Positions 50,573 through 61,651 are shown, numbered from the stretch's first letter. The stretch is 64,000 nt of DNA from Choricystis sp. odSpoLacu1 (GCA_958009055.1 OY253653.1:372001-436000), one strand, 5' to 3'. Made by a program: numbers and translations. The notes: generated by a model not told the origin, from the sequence alone.

Positions 50573-52520
50573 TCAAACGTCCAGGTCGCGCCCACGCCGC
50601 CGGCTGGCAGCGCCGCCGCCCAGCACCCACGCCGCCGCGCCGCCCCGCCTGCTGGGAGACGACTTGTCACTCCTCCCACCCCGGTCGCGCCGGCGGGCAC
50701 GCCAGCCGCGGAAGCGGGACCTCAGTCTGGCCAGGAGGAGCAAGGCGAGCGCGGCGGCAAGAGCCACGGGGACGGGGGGGTAGCGGACGAACGCTTCCCA
50801 CGCTGCGACTACAGCGTGCCACCACCTCGCTTCGTAGAGCGAGGCCCCTCCAAAGGCGCGCCCTTTCGGGTAGAGCTGCAGGAAACTGGCGGACGCCCAG
50901 GCGAGGAGCTCTAGGAGGCCTGAGCGCGCGACAAAGCGCGCGAGCGCGATAAAGGCAATGGACGCATAGACCAGGCCCCCGAACAGGCGGTCATTGTACG
51001 CTGATCCGAAGCGTTCGGCCTCGCGGGTGGACACGCGGTCCAGGCGGGCGGCGGCGTCGGAGGCGGCGGGCCCGACGCAGCCGGCATCAAACGCAGCGCG
51101 CGTGGCCGCTCTCCGCGCCTCAAACCGCGCTGCACTGGGCAGCGCCGACCTCGCCTCCGCGTCCAGCGCGTCCTCCACAGCTGTCGCCAGGGACGCGCAC
51201 GCGCGGGAGGAGGCGAGTTCGTTGCGGTCGCGTGCGGCGGACGCGGCGGCGTCGAGGTCTGTTTGCAGTGCCGCCCTCTCCGCGTCGGCCGCGGGGCCTG
51301 CGCCACCGAACCTCTCAGCTTCGAACGCCGCAATGGCTGCCGCTTTGGCGGCAGTGTGGGCGGCATCCAGTGTGCTGGCGTTGACCGGCAGAGTCACGCG
51401 GGCCAGCGCGGTCGCGTGTGCGTCCACCGCGCGGCGCGCTGCATCTCTGTTAAACGCTTCCAAAATCGACCCCGCGCTCGGTATGTCGCGCGAGTTGAGG
51501 GCGTCCACCAGGGATGCGACAAGATCAGCCAGAGCGGGACCGTCCAGCGGGGCACCCCTCACAACCTTTGGGGTGGCGAGTGATGTGACCGTTGTCGCGA
51601 CACGATCCCTTGCCGTCAAGTAAGTGGGCGCCAACTCGCCATCCCCCAGCTCGCACAGCCGCGTCCTGTCCAGGTGGGGCTGGGGCAGGCCCAGCGCGGT
51701 GGACGTGGAGGCGAGGCGGGCCAGGGCGGATCGAACTGTGTTCAGTCGGTTGATGGCGGCGTCCCCTTTCGGATTGGGCACGGGCGCGAGAGCAGCATCC
51801 AACGCTGCCTGCGGTGTGTCGCCCCCCAGAAAGTCGCGCTGAATCAACCAGAGCATGGCGCCCGGGCGCACGGCTTCAGTGGTGGTGGCGCCGTGAGTCG
51901 ACGGAAACAGCGCGTCCGCGACTTGGATGCTGAACCCCAATTTCTCTATATCGCTCTCGCGCACCGCCTCTGGCAGGTTGTATATCAACACCGACGACAC
52001 GACGGACGCGAGCGCAAAGATGCGGTCATCGTACGAGTCGGCGAGGCCGGACGCGTCGAAACCCTCTGCATCGATGTGCAGGATTTGCCCACCATCTTCT
52101 CCAACGTGTGGATCACCCCACACCCACATGCCTTTTGTCTCAGCCGCCCGGGAGTGGCCGACCCCAAAGCCGGCGTCACACCCGACGCGCAGGAGCGCGT
52201 TGTTGAGGAGGAAGGATTTGCCCGAGCGGTAGGGCCCGATCACAACGACGGGAGCCACGGACACGCCCGCAGGCAGGGACCGCAGGAAGGTGAGGCCGGC
52301 GTCATCGACGGCCAGGGTGGTGGTGCCGGGGACGGGCTTGATGAGGCGGACGCTGTCGGGGGTGGTGTTGGTGTGGGGGGTGGCTGCGCTACAACCGCTG
52401 TTTCCCACACACACACAGACGCCCCCATCAACTCCTGACTCACGGTTTGCGAGCCCGTCCACCGGGCGCCTGCGCCGCCGCGGCGGCGGCCAGCAGGAGG
52501 AGCAGGCCGATTGCGCGCAT
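50573..52520 (-). CDS. Guanylate-binding-protein-like GTPase with signal peptide and C-terminal membrane helices
   Basis: Two exons on the minus strand, 52520-52444 and 52352-50573; 618 aa. The GTPase domain belongs to the GBP branch of the dynamin superfamily: VVVIGPYRSGKSFLLNNALL (P-loop, residues 65-72), GVGHSRAAETKGMWVWGDP (switch 1) and ILHIDAEGFDASGLADSYDD (switch 2, DAEG). The N-terminus MRAIGLLLLLAAAAAAQAPG is a signal peptide, unlike cytosolic animal GBPs. After a helical, Ala-rich middle part come hydrophobic segments (GLVYASIAFIALARFV, GLLELLAWASASFLQL, PVPVALAAALALLLLARL) and a very basic tail. A place in the ER or secretory membranes is inferred. The exon 2 acceptor is the only nearby AG that keeps the frame. 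Divergent from MET1 by 249 bp. Confidence 0.85.
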
Positions 52521-52769
52521 CGGGGCCAGCTGTTCAATCCGGCGGTTGGCGCCGCGATGGGCGTGCGTGTCAGAGGGGAAGCACGCTGAGGTGGTGTGTG
52601 GGCGCTTGGTGTGGTTGGGGCACCGGCGGCGGGGGCGCCCGCAAGGAAGGACTGCGCGCACGCTTCGCGAAGCGAAAGGTTGTTTGGCAGCGTTTTCGCG
52701 CAGGCGTTCTCGCCCAGTTTTTGTCCCTGTTGCTGCCCCTCCTCGTCCAACACACACGCACACCACACT

Positions 52770-54252
52770 ATGCGCGTCCTGGGTCGCACGTCGACCGTTG
52801 CTGCCGCTCCGGCCCGCGCGCCGGCGGCTCGGTGAGTGGGAGGAGGAGGAGGAGGAGGGGGAGCGGGGCGCGTCCCCCTCCTCGTCTGCGTTGGTGAATT
52901 GGACGCCCCCAGCCGGTGCAACGGTCGCTCCCTGTTCGCCGCTGACAGCAGCGTGTGTACTCCGTGTTCGCATCAAAGCTGTGCCACGCTGTGGTGGAGG
53001 CTGTGCCTGCTGTGGAAGGCTGGGACACACACGCGACGCGGCAACCCCAAACCGACCTTTGTTTTCCCCTCTCCCCTCACCTCCAGCCGCGCCGCCCCCG
53101 CGGCGTCGCCCGCGTCGTCGCTGCGCCGTGCCAAGCCGGTGAGTGGGTGGTGTGGGAGGCAAGGAGGGAGAGGACCAGGAAACAAGGGGAGAAAGGAGGT
53201 CCCAATCGCTCCACGCCGACGCCTGACGCCGCCACGTCTACCCCTCCTCTTCCCTCCTCAGCTCCCCCTCCTCCCGCGCGCGGAGCCCGCCACCGCGTCC
53301 CCCGCCGCCCCCTCCGCCTCCTCCGCCGCCTCCGACTCCATCGTGCCCGCCGGCCAAGAGTACGAAGTGTTCCTGCAGAAACCGCTTGGCATCCGCTTTG
53401 CGCGCGGCGCCGACGGCGAAGCATACGTCGCGCGCTCTGACCCCGCCCTCGGCGCCACCGAACCCCGCGTCACGCCGGGGGACAAGCTGCTGCAGGTGTC
53501 GGCTTCCTTTGGGGCGGACGTGTGGGACGCCAAGAACTTTGGGCAGGTGAGAGTTGAGAGAGGGAGGAGAGAGGGAGAGGGAGAGAAGAAAAAACAAAAA
53601 ACAGCGTCTTGACACACACACCACCCACTTCCCCCAGGTCATGTACGCCATCAAAACGCGCAACGGTGAAGTCTACCTCAAGATCAAGTCCAACGGGGGG
53701 GACACGTCCGCCCTGGAGCCGGAGCAACTGAGCGAGGCGGAGAAACGGTTCCGCCTCGAGCGCGGCGGCGGCAACTATGGGGTGGGCACGAAAGAGGTGC
53801 AAGCCGCCAACTACCAAGCCGCCAAGAAGCTGGAGGCGGAGCGTGTCACCCTGTTCGATGGCGCGCTGGCCAAGTTTAACCGCAAGGAGTACGAGGGCGC
53901 GCTGATCGATTTCGAGACGGTCATCTCGATGGAGCCCGCCAAGTACCTGGGCGACAACTTTTCGCGCACGACCGCCGTGTACCGCGCCTCCCAGTACAAT
54001 GTGGCGTGCTGCTATGCCGCGATTGGGCAGGTGGACCCGGGGCTAGAGGCGCTGGACGCGGCGCTGGCGGCCGGGTTTTCGGACTATGCCAAGATTCGGG
54101 CCGACCCCAACCTCTCCGCGCTGCACGTCGACAAGGCGGCGTTTGGCCGCATCATCAACAAGTATGATGAGCCCATCATCAATGAGGCTGCTGTGAACGC
54201 GATCAAGAACTTGTTCAGCTTTGGACGTAAGCGTTCGGACGACGACGAGTGA
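52770..54252 (+). CDS. MET1: Thylakoid PDZ-TPR protein MET1
   Basis: Four exons: 52770-52831, 53087-53138, 53262-53546 and 53638-54252; 337 aa. MET1 is a stromal thylakoid-associated protein that helps assemble and repair photosystem II supercomplexes. The PDZ domain starts at EYEVFLQKPLGIRFARGADG and includes RVTPGDKLLQVSASFGADVW. After the third splice, MYAIKTRNGEVYLKI leads to helices and TPR units: ALAKFNRKEYEGALIDFETV and YNVACCYAAIGQVDPGLEAL. The C-terminal KYDEPIINEAAVNAIKNLFS with FGRKR is almost identical to the plant protein. The first two exons encode the transit peptide. All four exons join in one frame with GTGAG donors. Confidence 0.93.
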
Positions 54253-54479
54253 AAAGAGAGAGGGAGGAGGACTGTTTTTTTGACCAAAAAACAATGCGCG
54301 CCGTTTAAAATTCTTTTCAGAGAGAGCAACACCCAACACACCATTCAAATGTCTCTCGGGGAGTGTTTTCTCTGTTTCCATTCTCGATCCACAGAGGTGG
54401 GGGACGCGCTTACCCACTCAAAAAACCAGAATCACACGACACACGCTCTCTCTCTTCATTCTCTCTCTCTCTCTTCCCA

Positions 54480-55360
54480 TCACCGGCAGTTCAGGCTCTC
54501 CCGCGTCGACACCCCCGTCTTGGAGTTGACGCCCTCCGCCTTCTTGCACAGGGCGGCTTGGACGTCCTTGCGCACCAGGACGTCGGTGAAGTCTGCCCCC
54601 GCGATCGATTTGACGCGCCCGAGCTGCGCGTTGGTCAGCGCCGCCCCCTCCAGAATGGCGTCACTCAGGTCGGCGTCCTCAAAGTCGATCGACTCCAGGT
54701 CGGCGCCACGCAGGGAGGCGCCCTTGAAGGAGGCGCCCTTGGCAAAGGAGCCAAACATGGAGGCGCCGTCGAGTTGGGCGTTGTCCAGGATGGCGCCCCG
54801 CAGGATGGACTTGTAAAACTTTTTGCCGCGCAGGTCGCGGCCGGTCAAGTCGGCAAAGGACGCGTCCTGGAGCTCGCCTGAGAGGGAAAGGGGGAGGAAA
54901 GACTGTGAGCACGGTTCTGTGTTTGGCTAGCCAGCACCATCCCTCTTTCAAACCACCACCCACCCTCCCTCTCTCTCTGTCACCTCCACCACCAGACACA
55001 GCGGACGCGGGCAGCGGTGACAGCAGCAGCACGGCCGCGGCAGCGGCGGCCGCGAGCGCGCGCGCGGGGGACGGGGGCGCGGTCGGCGGGGCGGACGGGC
55101 GGGGCGGGGCCTGTGGTGGCGGAAAAAGGGTGTGTTTTCGAGAGTGAGTCAAGAGAGGCACACGGGGTGTGGTGGACCACGCAGAGGGGCGTGAGAGGGC
55201 GCAGAGGCAGCCGGGACAGCGGGTCGGACGCCAAATGCGGCGTCGACGCCGGTTTTGTCGTGAGGCGGGCGTGCCGCCCTTCACCACCACCCTCCCCACA
55301 CGCGCCCGCGACACAACGCACCGCGCGCACGGTGGGCGACAGGTTTTGAACGGGGCGCAT
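54480..55360 (-). CDS. Thylakoid-lumen pentapeptide-repeat protein
   Basis: Three exons on the minus strand: 55360-55322, 55110-54984 and 54877-54480; 187 aa. After splicing the N-terminus is MRPVQNLSPTVRA joined to an Arg/Pro/Ser-rich stretch and then ARALAAAAAAAVLLLSPLPA with SAVS: a bipartite plastid and lumen signal. The mature part begins GGGGELQDASFADLTGRDLR and continues with A(D/N)LXX pentapeptide repeats (FKGASLRGADLESIDFEDAD, LSDAILEGAALTNAQL), which form a right-handed quadrilateral helix. The C-terminus has one Cys pair (AALCKK, ESLNCR), as in plant lumenal TL15/TL17-type proteins. Function in the family is unknown. The signal exon was found by joining GTGCGT at 55321 to CACAG at 55111; all phases agree. 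Divergent from the fibrillin by 163 bp. Confidence 0.83.
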
Positions 55361-55523
55361 TGGTGCTGGTTTTTGGAGGGACGAGAGAGAGAGGAGTCGA
55401 GTCTTTTTTTCGTTGTGCCGACGCAGCGTTTGTCGCGTGTGGAGCCTCAAAACCCCGCCTCAAATCACTGGCTTCTCTGCCCCCACGACCGCGCGCACAG
55501 CACACGCTTTGCACTGTCACAAT

Positions 55524-56298
55524 ATGCGCTGCACACGCCCACAAAGCCCTCCCAACAACTTCTCCAACCGCCGCCTCGTGTCGTCGCCGCGCGTCGTCGC
55601 CGCGCGCGCCGCCCCCCCCCCTCCCCCCCTCTCTGGACGCCACCCTGGCCGCCCTGGCGGCTGGCGCCCACGCCGACGACACTATTGCCCTCACAGCCAC
55701 CCTGGCCCAGGTGGAGGCGGATGCTAGCTCGGCGGGGGTGGCCAAGGTGCCGCGTGAGAGCGCTGACCTCGACGGAGCGTTTGACGCGTTCCCCCTGACC
55801 GGGCGCACCGCCGCCCGCCTGTCTGCGCCCCTGCCACTGGCCATGCTGACGTTCAATATCATCGGCCCGCCCGACCTGACGGTCACCGTGACCCAAGGCG
55901 GCCACCCGCGCGTCGCCGCGGTCGAGCGCGGTCCCTTCTACGGCCGCCCCAACGCGTACGCGGTGTCCACGTGCTTTGAACTGCCCCTGGACGATGGCGA
56001 CATCGTGCCGGGCGTCTCCCGTGCCATCGGCACGTATGAGGTGGGGAGTGAGGAGCGCATGACCATCACATTCGACACCATCCGCGTCGAACCCCTGGCC
56101 ACCGACGCCGCCTCCCTGGCCGCCTGGACGGACGCGCTGGCGGAGGCCAACCCGAGTCTGGACGCGCGGACGGGGGTCATTGAAGCGGCGTTGCCGGCCC
56201 CCGCGCCCGGGTGGCAGGACGCGGTCGCGGTCGGCGGGCGGTGGCAGCTGCTGCGCGGCAACGCGGGCTCTTTGACGCTGCTGAGGCGGCGGGAGTGA
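55524..56298 (+). CDS. FBN: Plastid fibrillin (PAP) family protein, frame slip at C-runs
   Basis: No intron; about 258 residues if the frame is joined. Fibrillins are plastid lipid-associated proteins of plastoglobules and thylakoids. The ATG at 55524 starts a transit peptide (MRCTRPQSPPNNFSNRRLVS, then SPRVVAARAA). At the C-runs 55612-55621 and 55623-55629 the frame must shift by one base to enter the body: LDATLAALAAGAHADD, MLTFNIIGPPDLTVTV, SRAIGTYEVGSEERMTITFD, and near the C-terminus GRWQLLRGNAGSLTLLRRRE, the typical fibrillin ending. The body frame has no ATG before residue 107 of the joined protein, so without the shift the domain lacks a sensible start. Subclass not assigned. Confidence 0.72.
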
Positions 56299-56403
56299 GT
56301 AAGTTTGTTGTGATTGCGCGTTAGGCTTGTGTGTTAATGATCGCAAAGAATTAGGTTGCATGATTTTTTTCACACCACAAAAACCACCTCTCCCTCCCTT
56401 CTC

Positions 56404-58170
56404 TCACGCCGCAAACCCGCCCAGCGCCCGCACAAACATGTCCAGCGACTCCACGTCGCGCGCTTCCGACTCATACTTGACGACACCGCCGGTGGAGGGC
56501 AGGACGACGATGGTGGGGAAGGTACCCAGGCGCAGCTCTGCCGACGCAAACGCCTTGGCGCCGTCGTCTTCCGTGTCGGCGCGGAACACGGCCACATCCA
56601 CGGACGCCGACCCCGCATACTTGGCCGCCAGGGCGGCGTATGACGGTTCCAGCGCCTGGCAGAAGCGGCACCAGGGGGCGTAGAGGGCGAGGATGGTGGT
56701 CTTGTCGCGGCGCGGCGCGGACGCGAGGGTCGCCAGCGCAGCCTGCGTGGGCCGCGACACGGAGGCGTCCACCCACAGATCAGGCGCAGCCGCCTCCGCG
56801 GCCGCTTGGGCGGCAGCCGACGAAATGTTGCCAGAGTGCAGGCCGCACTCCTTGGCGGCCGCATCCTCCCACCACCACCGCCCCTCGCGCTCGTGCTGGC
56901 CGGGCAGCACGGCCCGCGTGCACGGCTCGCACCCGATGCTCACGTACCCACACGAGTGCAGCTCGTTGACGGGGACGCCCATGACGCGCAGGAAGTGCCA
57001 CACATCGGCAGAGGTGGCGTTGGACAGAGGGTTGTACTTGATGAGGGAGCCAGGGCCGCCCGCCTTGCCTTTAAACACGGGGTCCACCTGGATCACGGGC
57101 ACCTCGGCCCGCGTGCCGGGCGATTGGTCCTTGCGCTGGCCCGTGATCCAGGCTTTGAGGCCGGTGAGCTGGCGGCGCAGGGGGCGCACCTTGCGCACGC
57201 GACAGCACTCGCCGTGGCCGTCTTCGTAAAACGAGAACAGGCCCTTCTCACGCACCAGGTCCATCGTCTCCTGAGCGTCGGGGAACGTGTACTCGATGCG
57301 GATGTTGTAGTGTTTTTCGACGGCGTTGAAGAGGCGGTACGTCTCGGCATTGAGGCGCCCCGTGTCGAGCGAGAAGACGCGGAATGGGCGGCCAGTGAGG
57401 TGAGCGTACTCGATCAACGCCACGTCCTCAGCGCCGGAGAAGGCGATGGCGGCGTCGGGGCCAAAGGTGGCCAGGGCCTGAAGAGGGGAGGGGGGGCAGT
57501 GTGTTGTGGGTGAATTTTGTGAGGGGGAAAGTTTTGGGGGTAGGTTTGGAAAGGGGAGGCAAGAAAACTTGCGTCAAGATGAACGAAGCACACAAACACA
57601 CAACAACTCACGTGGTCCATGATCTCCAGGGGCGACTTGAGCTCCAGCTCGGTGGCCAGCGCGTCGTAGTCGAGCTGGTGTGTGGGTGAGACAGAAAGAG
57701 GGTGAGGGGTCCAGGGTTTCGTCGGGGCGTTTTTTTTTCGTTTGGTGCTGGCCAAGCCCTCTCCTCGCCGCCGCCCAGCCTCCGCCTCTCTTCTCCGCCC
57801 CACAGCCCTCCAGTGTGTGGGCGTCACTGTCGGCCGCCATGCCAGGCTGGCGGCGCCCTAGAATGCGCGTGCTGTCGGCGGGACAGAGCCACAAACCGCA
57901 AGCAGCGCCCCGACCGCACAAAACGAGAGAGCCGTCAAAGGCAGCCCACCCCCCTCTGCGGCTGCCATTGTCCACGCGTCCACCCCCAATTGTCCACCGT
58001 GCAGCTCCTCGCCATCTCACCTTGGTCGCTTCCTGCACCGCGGTCGCGCGCAGCAGCGCGACGCCGCGAGCCGCGCGGCGCTGCGCGGGCACCGACCGCG
58101 GCGCGGCCGGCGTCGCGCGGCTGGAGGAGCGGACGGGGGTGGAGACGCGGGGGTTCAGCAGGGCCCGCAT
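56404..58170 (-). CDS. APR: Plastid APS reductase with thioredoxin-like domain
   Basis: Three exons on the minus strand: 58170-58021, 57674-57612 and 57477-56404; 428 aa. It reduces adenylylsulfate to sulfite in plastid sulfate assimilation, using glutathione through its C-terminal domain. After a transit peptide (residues 1-50) come [20 protein letters not shown] and [20 protein letters not shown] (PP-loop-like), then [37 protein letters not shown] (Cys pair of the Fe-S site) and [20 protein letters not shown] (second Cys pair). The last 110 residues are thioredoxin-like with the active site [19 protein letters not shown]. Both introns lie at codon boundaries. Divergent from the next gene by 112 bp. 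Confidence 0.95.
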
Positions 58171-58282
58171 GGTTGGTTTTTGGAAGGGAGAAAGAAGGGT
58201 CTGGCGGGGAGGAAAAGCAAAGAAGGTGTGAACAAGTTGCGAGAGTCGTTTTTGACTCGCTCCGTTCCGTTTTTTCGAGAGC

Positions 58283-59530
58283 ATGCAAGTGCTGTCCCTC
58301 AGCCGCGCGCCCAGCGCGCGTGCGGCCGCCCCTCCACCGGCCCGTGTCGCGGGCGCCGATTTCGGCCACGCTCTAGCGCCCCCGCCCCACCGCCGCCGCG
58401 CACTTCCCCCCCCGCACGCCGCACCTCGCGACGACACGGGCGCCCCCGACGCGCGCAACGCCTCCCCCGCCTTCCGCCCCGACCCCGACACCGCTGCCAC
58501 AGCGCTCGATGATGACCGCAATCTCAGTGACGCCGGCGTCGAGGAGGACGCCGCCGTCGCCCTGCGCCCGCCCGGCCCCGAACCCGACGCCGCCGCGTTT
58601 GCAAATGTCGTCGTGTCGGTGGCCCTCGTCTCCGCCGCCGGCTGGGTGGCTGGTGTCGACCCGTGGAGCATGTATGGGCACGGTCCTTTGGCCCCTGCGT
58701 TGCTGGCGGGCGTGGCGTGTGCGCCTTTATTAACTGGATTCTATGGTGTTGTCCGCCTCGCCCTCGGCGGCGTGTGGTGGAGCGAGCTGGAAGGCCAGGG
58801 CGCCCTGGCCACCCTGTCGCCTCCTCGTTCGGCCGCATGGTCTGCTGCTGTCGCCCTGGCAGACGGCGCTCTGGTACGGGGCCTGGTCCCTGCCCTTTTA
58901 TCGTCCACACTCACCCGCCCAGGCGGCACCCTAGACGCCGACCCCACGGGCTGGACCACCGCCGCCGACGCCGCCATCTCGGGGGCGGCAGGCTCCCTGG
59001 TCCCCCTCGTCGCCCTCCCGCCCTCCTGGTTTGCGCCAGCCCTCGCACTCGCCACTGGTGCGGTCGCCGCAGCCGCTTCATGCTGGGAGCCGCTCGCCCC
59101 CATCACCACCGGCTTTGTGGCGGACGATGGAGGCGACCTCAACATGCGGGAACTGTTGTGGGCGTGGTGGCGGGACGATGACGGCGAGGACGAAGAAGAA
59201 GAAGGGTTCGACAACGGCGGTGGCCGGCTGCCTGTCGACGCCGCACCCTCCCCCACAGCCGACGCCCTGGCCGACGACCCCGCCGCCACCGACACCGGGT
59301 ACCGCCCCCTGCTCTCGGTGCACGTGTCCGCCGCCGCCCGGCGCTGGCCCCACGGCGACGGCGCCGTGCGTAGTGTCGCGCTGCCCGCGCTCGTGCTGGC
59401 AGAGGCGACGTCGTTGACCGTGGAGACGCTGGCGACTCAATCCCTGCTGGCCTCCGTGGTGACGCACGCGCTGGCGCTGGGCGCGTTGTGTGCGATGGAG
59501 GCGGCGGGTGGGCGGAAAGGGGAGGAGTAG
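58283..59530 (+). CDS. Multi-pass membrane protein, unknown, probably plastid
   Basis: Single exon, 415 aa. The first 60-70 residues are Arg/Pro/Ala/His-rich, like a transit peptide, followed by an acidic stretch. Hydrophobic segments: VVVSVALVSAAGWVAGVD, LAPALLAGVACAPLLTGFYG, WSAAVALADGALVRGLVPAL, GAAGSLVPLVALPPSWFAPA with LALATGAVAAAA, and two helices near the C-terminus (ALVLAEATSLTVETLA, ASVVTHALALGALCAMEA). A loop has the acidic run DDDGEDEEEEG. I do not recognise a family motif. It shares a 112 bp divergent spacer with APS reductase. Confidence 0.65.
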   Translation: MQVLSLSRAPSARAAAPPPARVAGADFGHALAPPPHRRRALPPPHAAPRDDTGAPDARNASPAFRPDPDTAATALDDDRNLSDAGVEEDAAVALRPPGPEPDAAAFANVVVSVALVSAAGWVAGVDPWSMYGHGPLAPALLAGVACAPLLTGFYGVVRLALGGVWWSELEGQGALATLSPPRSAAWSAAVALADGALVRGLVPALLSSTLTRPGGTLDADPTGWTTAADAAISGAAGSLVPLVALPPSWFAPALALATGAVAAAASCWEPLAPITTGFVADDGGDLNMRELLWAWWRDDDGEDEEEEGFDNGGGRLPVDAAPSPTADALADDPAATDTGYRPLLSVHVSAAARRWPHGDGAVRSVALPALVLAEATSLTVETLATQSLLASVVTHALALGALCAMEAAGGRKGEE

Positions 59531-59682
59531 AAAAAGAGAGAGGGTGTGATTTGTGGGTGAATGATTTTCTTTTTTTGCCTCTTTTCTGTAGAACCTTTTT
59601 TTTCTCCGCTTTTCATCTCAAACACCAAGGCAGGCACCCAAAATCACGTTGTTCAAAGCTACACAAGAAAATCAAATCACAT

Positions 59683-61422
59683 TCACACATCCACAATCGC
59701 GGGGTCTTCCGGCACCGCCGCCAGCGCGGCATCAAACTCAGCCCCAAACCCCAGCGCCGCCCTGTTGGTGCGCCCCGCCACGTGTAGCGTGCCGTCCCGC
59801 GTCTGCAGGGCCCACACCTGGGAGTGGGACAGGTAGGAGACGAGGGTGGACACCATGAGGCCGCCAAAGCCGGCATACACTGCTGGAACGCCAGGGTCCG
59901 CTTTTAGTTCTAAGCCTGCCGCCCCCACGATCGCGTCCACGATGACTGTGACTCCCGCCACAGTCAGCGGCGTGCCCGACCCGGGGCGCCGCACGCCCGC
60001 AAACGTGCCGTCCGGGCCGTAGGCGGCGATGGCCTGGAAATCGCGAGCCAACAGTGTCACCCCGCGCGGGGGCGGGGGCGGCGGCGCGCCCGGCGCCGCG
60101 GGTGGGGGCGCCGCCTCCAGCGGCAGGAAGGCGGCCCACGCGCGCCCCTTGACGCCGGCCACGTCCTTGAGTTCAGCCATGGGCAGGTTGATGGGGTCGC
60201 CTGCAGCGGCGACGAGCGGGGACGACGACGCGGGCGCGCCTTTGCCACCATCCGCTGTCACCCGCACCGTCAGCGCCGCCACGCTGTAGTCCGCCTGGTA
60301 CGCGGTCACCCCCTTGTAGCGCAGCGGCTTGTTGACCGAGATGATGGCGCCATCCACGGTGGTGGCCCCGGTGGCGGGATCGACAACACTCGCTGTCGTC
60401 TCAAACTGGGCCACGCTGCCGTCGTCTCGGTAGTCCACCCGGAATCCATCCACCCGCAGCAGGGCGCTCGCGCCGGCTGGCTTGGGCGCCACAAGGGAGG
60501 CGGGGGCCATCGCGTCGCCAATCACAAACGCGGTGCCTTCGGGCGCCATTGCGTTGCCACGTGCGCCCAGCAGGGCGCCTCCCGCAGCACCCCCAATGAT
60601 CAACAACAAGGAGGCATGCACCGCGACGGGGCCCAGCTTGCCGGCCATGCCTTTGAACGCGTAGAGGGCGGCAGAGGGGGAGGAGGAGGAAGGTGACGGG
60701 GTGGCGGTGGGTGATGATGATGATGACGAACCAGCCACCACCCCTCCTTCATCCAGCCCCGTCCTCACAAACACTTGGTACCCTTTGCCCGCCAGCACGC
60801 GCCCCAGGTCGGTCGCCCGCCCCGCAGGCAGCCGGGCCGCCGCCGCGCCCGCGCCCAAGTGCTTCGCCCCACGCGCACGCGCCGCCACCGCGCTCGGCGT
60901 CGTGGCAAACCTCCAGTCGCGCGCCACGCGAGCCGCGGGCAGCTGCCGCACAGCCGTGCACGCGGTCAGTGACGCGGCCAGCAGGGCGCACAGGGCGAGG
61001 AAGGGGGGGGAGGTGTAGACGTGGTCCCACCCGAGCGCTGTGATGACGCGCCACGTCAGCAGGGTGGACAAGCCGCCCTCGGCACCCGAATAAGTTGCTT
61101 GATAATACTCCAGCCCTTTGTTCTGTTCGATGACGGTGCCGACAGCGGACAGGGCAGCGATGGCGGCCAGTTCACCGATTGCCAACGGCAGGGACGCCAG
61201 GCGTCGCGTCACGGCCGTCGTCCAGGAGCTGCGAGGCGGTCGTTGGGGTGGCAGTGTCGAGGGTGGTCGGTTGGTGGAGGGGCCGCCGCCCAGAGGGGGC
61301 GTGGGGGGCGGCGTCGACGCGGTCGCTGTCGGGCAGCGCGGCGCGCGGCGCACAGGGAGGGGGCGGAGCAGAGTGGGGCGTGTGGCCCGCATTGTGAGCC
61401 GAGGGGCGGAAGCGGGGCGCAT
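59683..61422 (-). CDS. CCS1: Cytochrome c biogenesis protein Ccs1 (ResB type)
   Basis: Single exon, 579 aa. Ccs1 works with CcsA in system II to deliver heme to plastid cytochromes f and c6 on the lumen side. Key segments are LASLPLAIGELAAIAALSAV with GTVIEQNKGLEYYQATY (first transmembrane helix and loop), DHVYTSPPFLALCALLAASL (second), KLGPVAVHASLLLIIGGAAG (third; the His is a heme-ligand candidate), a large lumenal domain with KPLRYKGVTAYQADYSVAAL, and GGLMVSTLVSYLSHSQVWAL (last helix with the essential His). These match Ccs1/ResB throughout. The first 60 residues are a Pro/Arg/Thr-rich transit peptide. Ccs1 is plastid-encoded in many red-lineage algae and nuclear in green algae, as here. 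Divergent from the kinesin by 229 bp. Confidence 0.93.
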   Translation of the reverse strand: MRPASAPRLTMRATRPTLLRPLPVRRAPRCPTATASTPPPTPPLGGGPSTNRPPSTLPPQRPPRSSWTTAVTRRLASLPLAIGELAAIAALSAVGTVIEQNKGLEYYQATYSGAEGGLSTLLTWRVITALGWDHVYTSPPFLALCALLAASLTACTAVRQLPAARVARDWRFATTPSAVAARARGAKHLGAGAAAARLPAGRATDLGRVLAGKGYQVFVRTGLDEGGVVAGSSSSSSPTATPSPSSSSPSAALYAFKGMAGKLGPVAVHASLLLIIGGAAGGALLGARGNAMAPEGTAFVIGDAMAPASLVAPKPAGASALLRVDGFRVDYRDDGSVAQFETTASVVDPATGATTVDGAIISVNKPLRYKGVTAYQADYSVAALTVRVTADGGKGAPASSSPLVAAAGDPINLPMAELKDVAGVKGRAWAAFLPLEAAPPPAAPGAPPPPPPRGVTLLARDFQAIAAYGPDGTFAGVRRPGSGTPLTVAGVTVIVDAIVGAAGLELKADPGVPAVYAGFGGLMVSTLVSYLSHSQVWALQTRDGTLHVAGRTNRAALGFGAEFDAALAAVPEDPAIVDV

Positions 61423-61651
61423 GGTGTGCGCTGGGGGCGCCGGGACGGGCGCGCTTGGCCAATGCACAGCCGGAAAAGAGGCTGCTCGTTTGAGGGACGA
61501 GCGAAAAACGGTCAGACTCACTTTTCGCGAAACCCATTCCCGCCCTCCTCCTCCCTGTCGAACTCCTCGGACAGGCGCGCGGCAGACTGAAAACTCTCGC
61601 TCGCCGTCGAAAAAAAAAAAACTGTTTTCATAGCACGACGCCTCTCTACCC

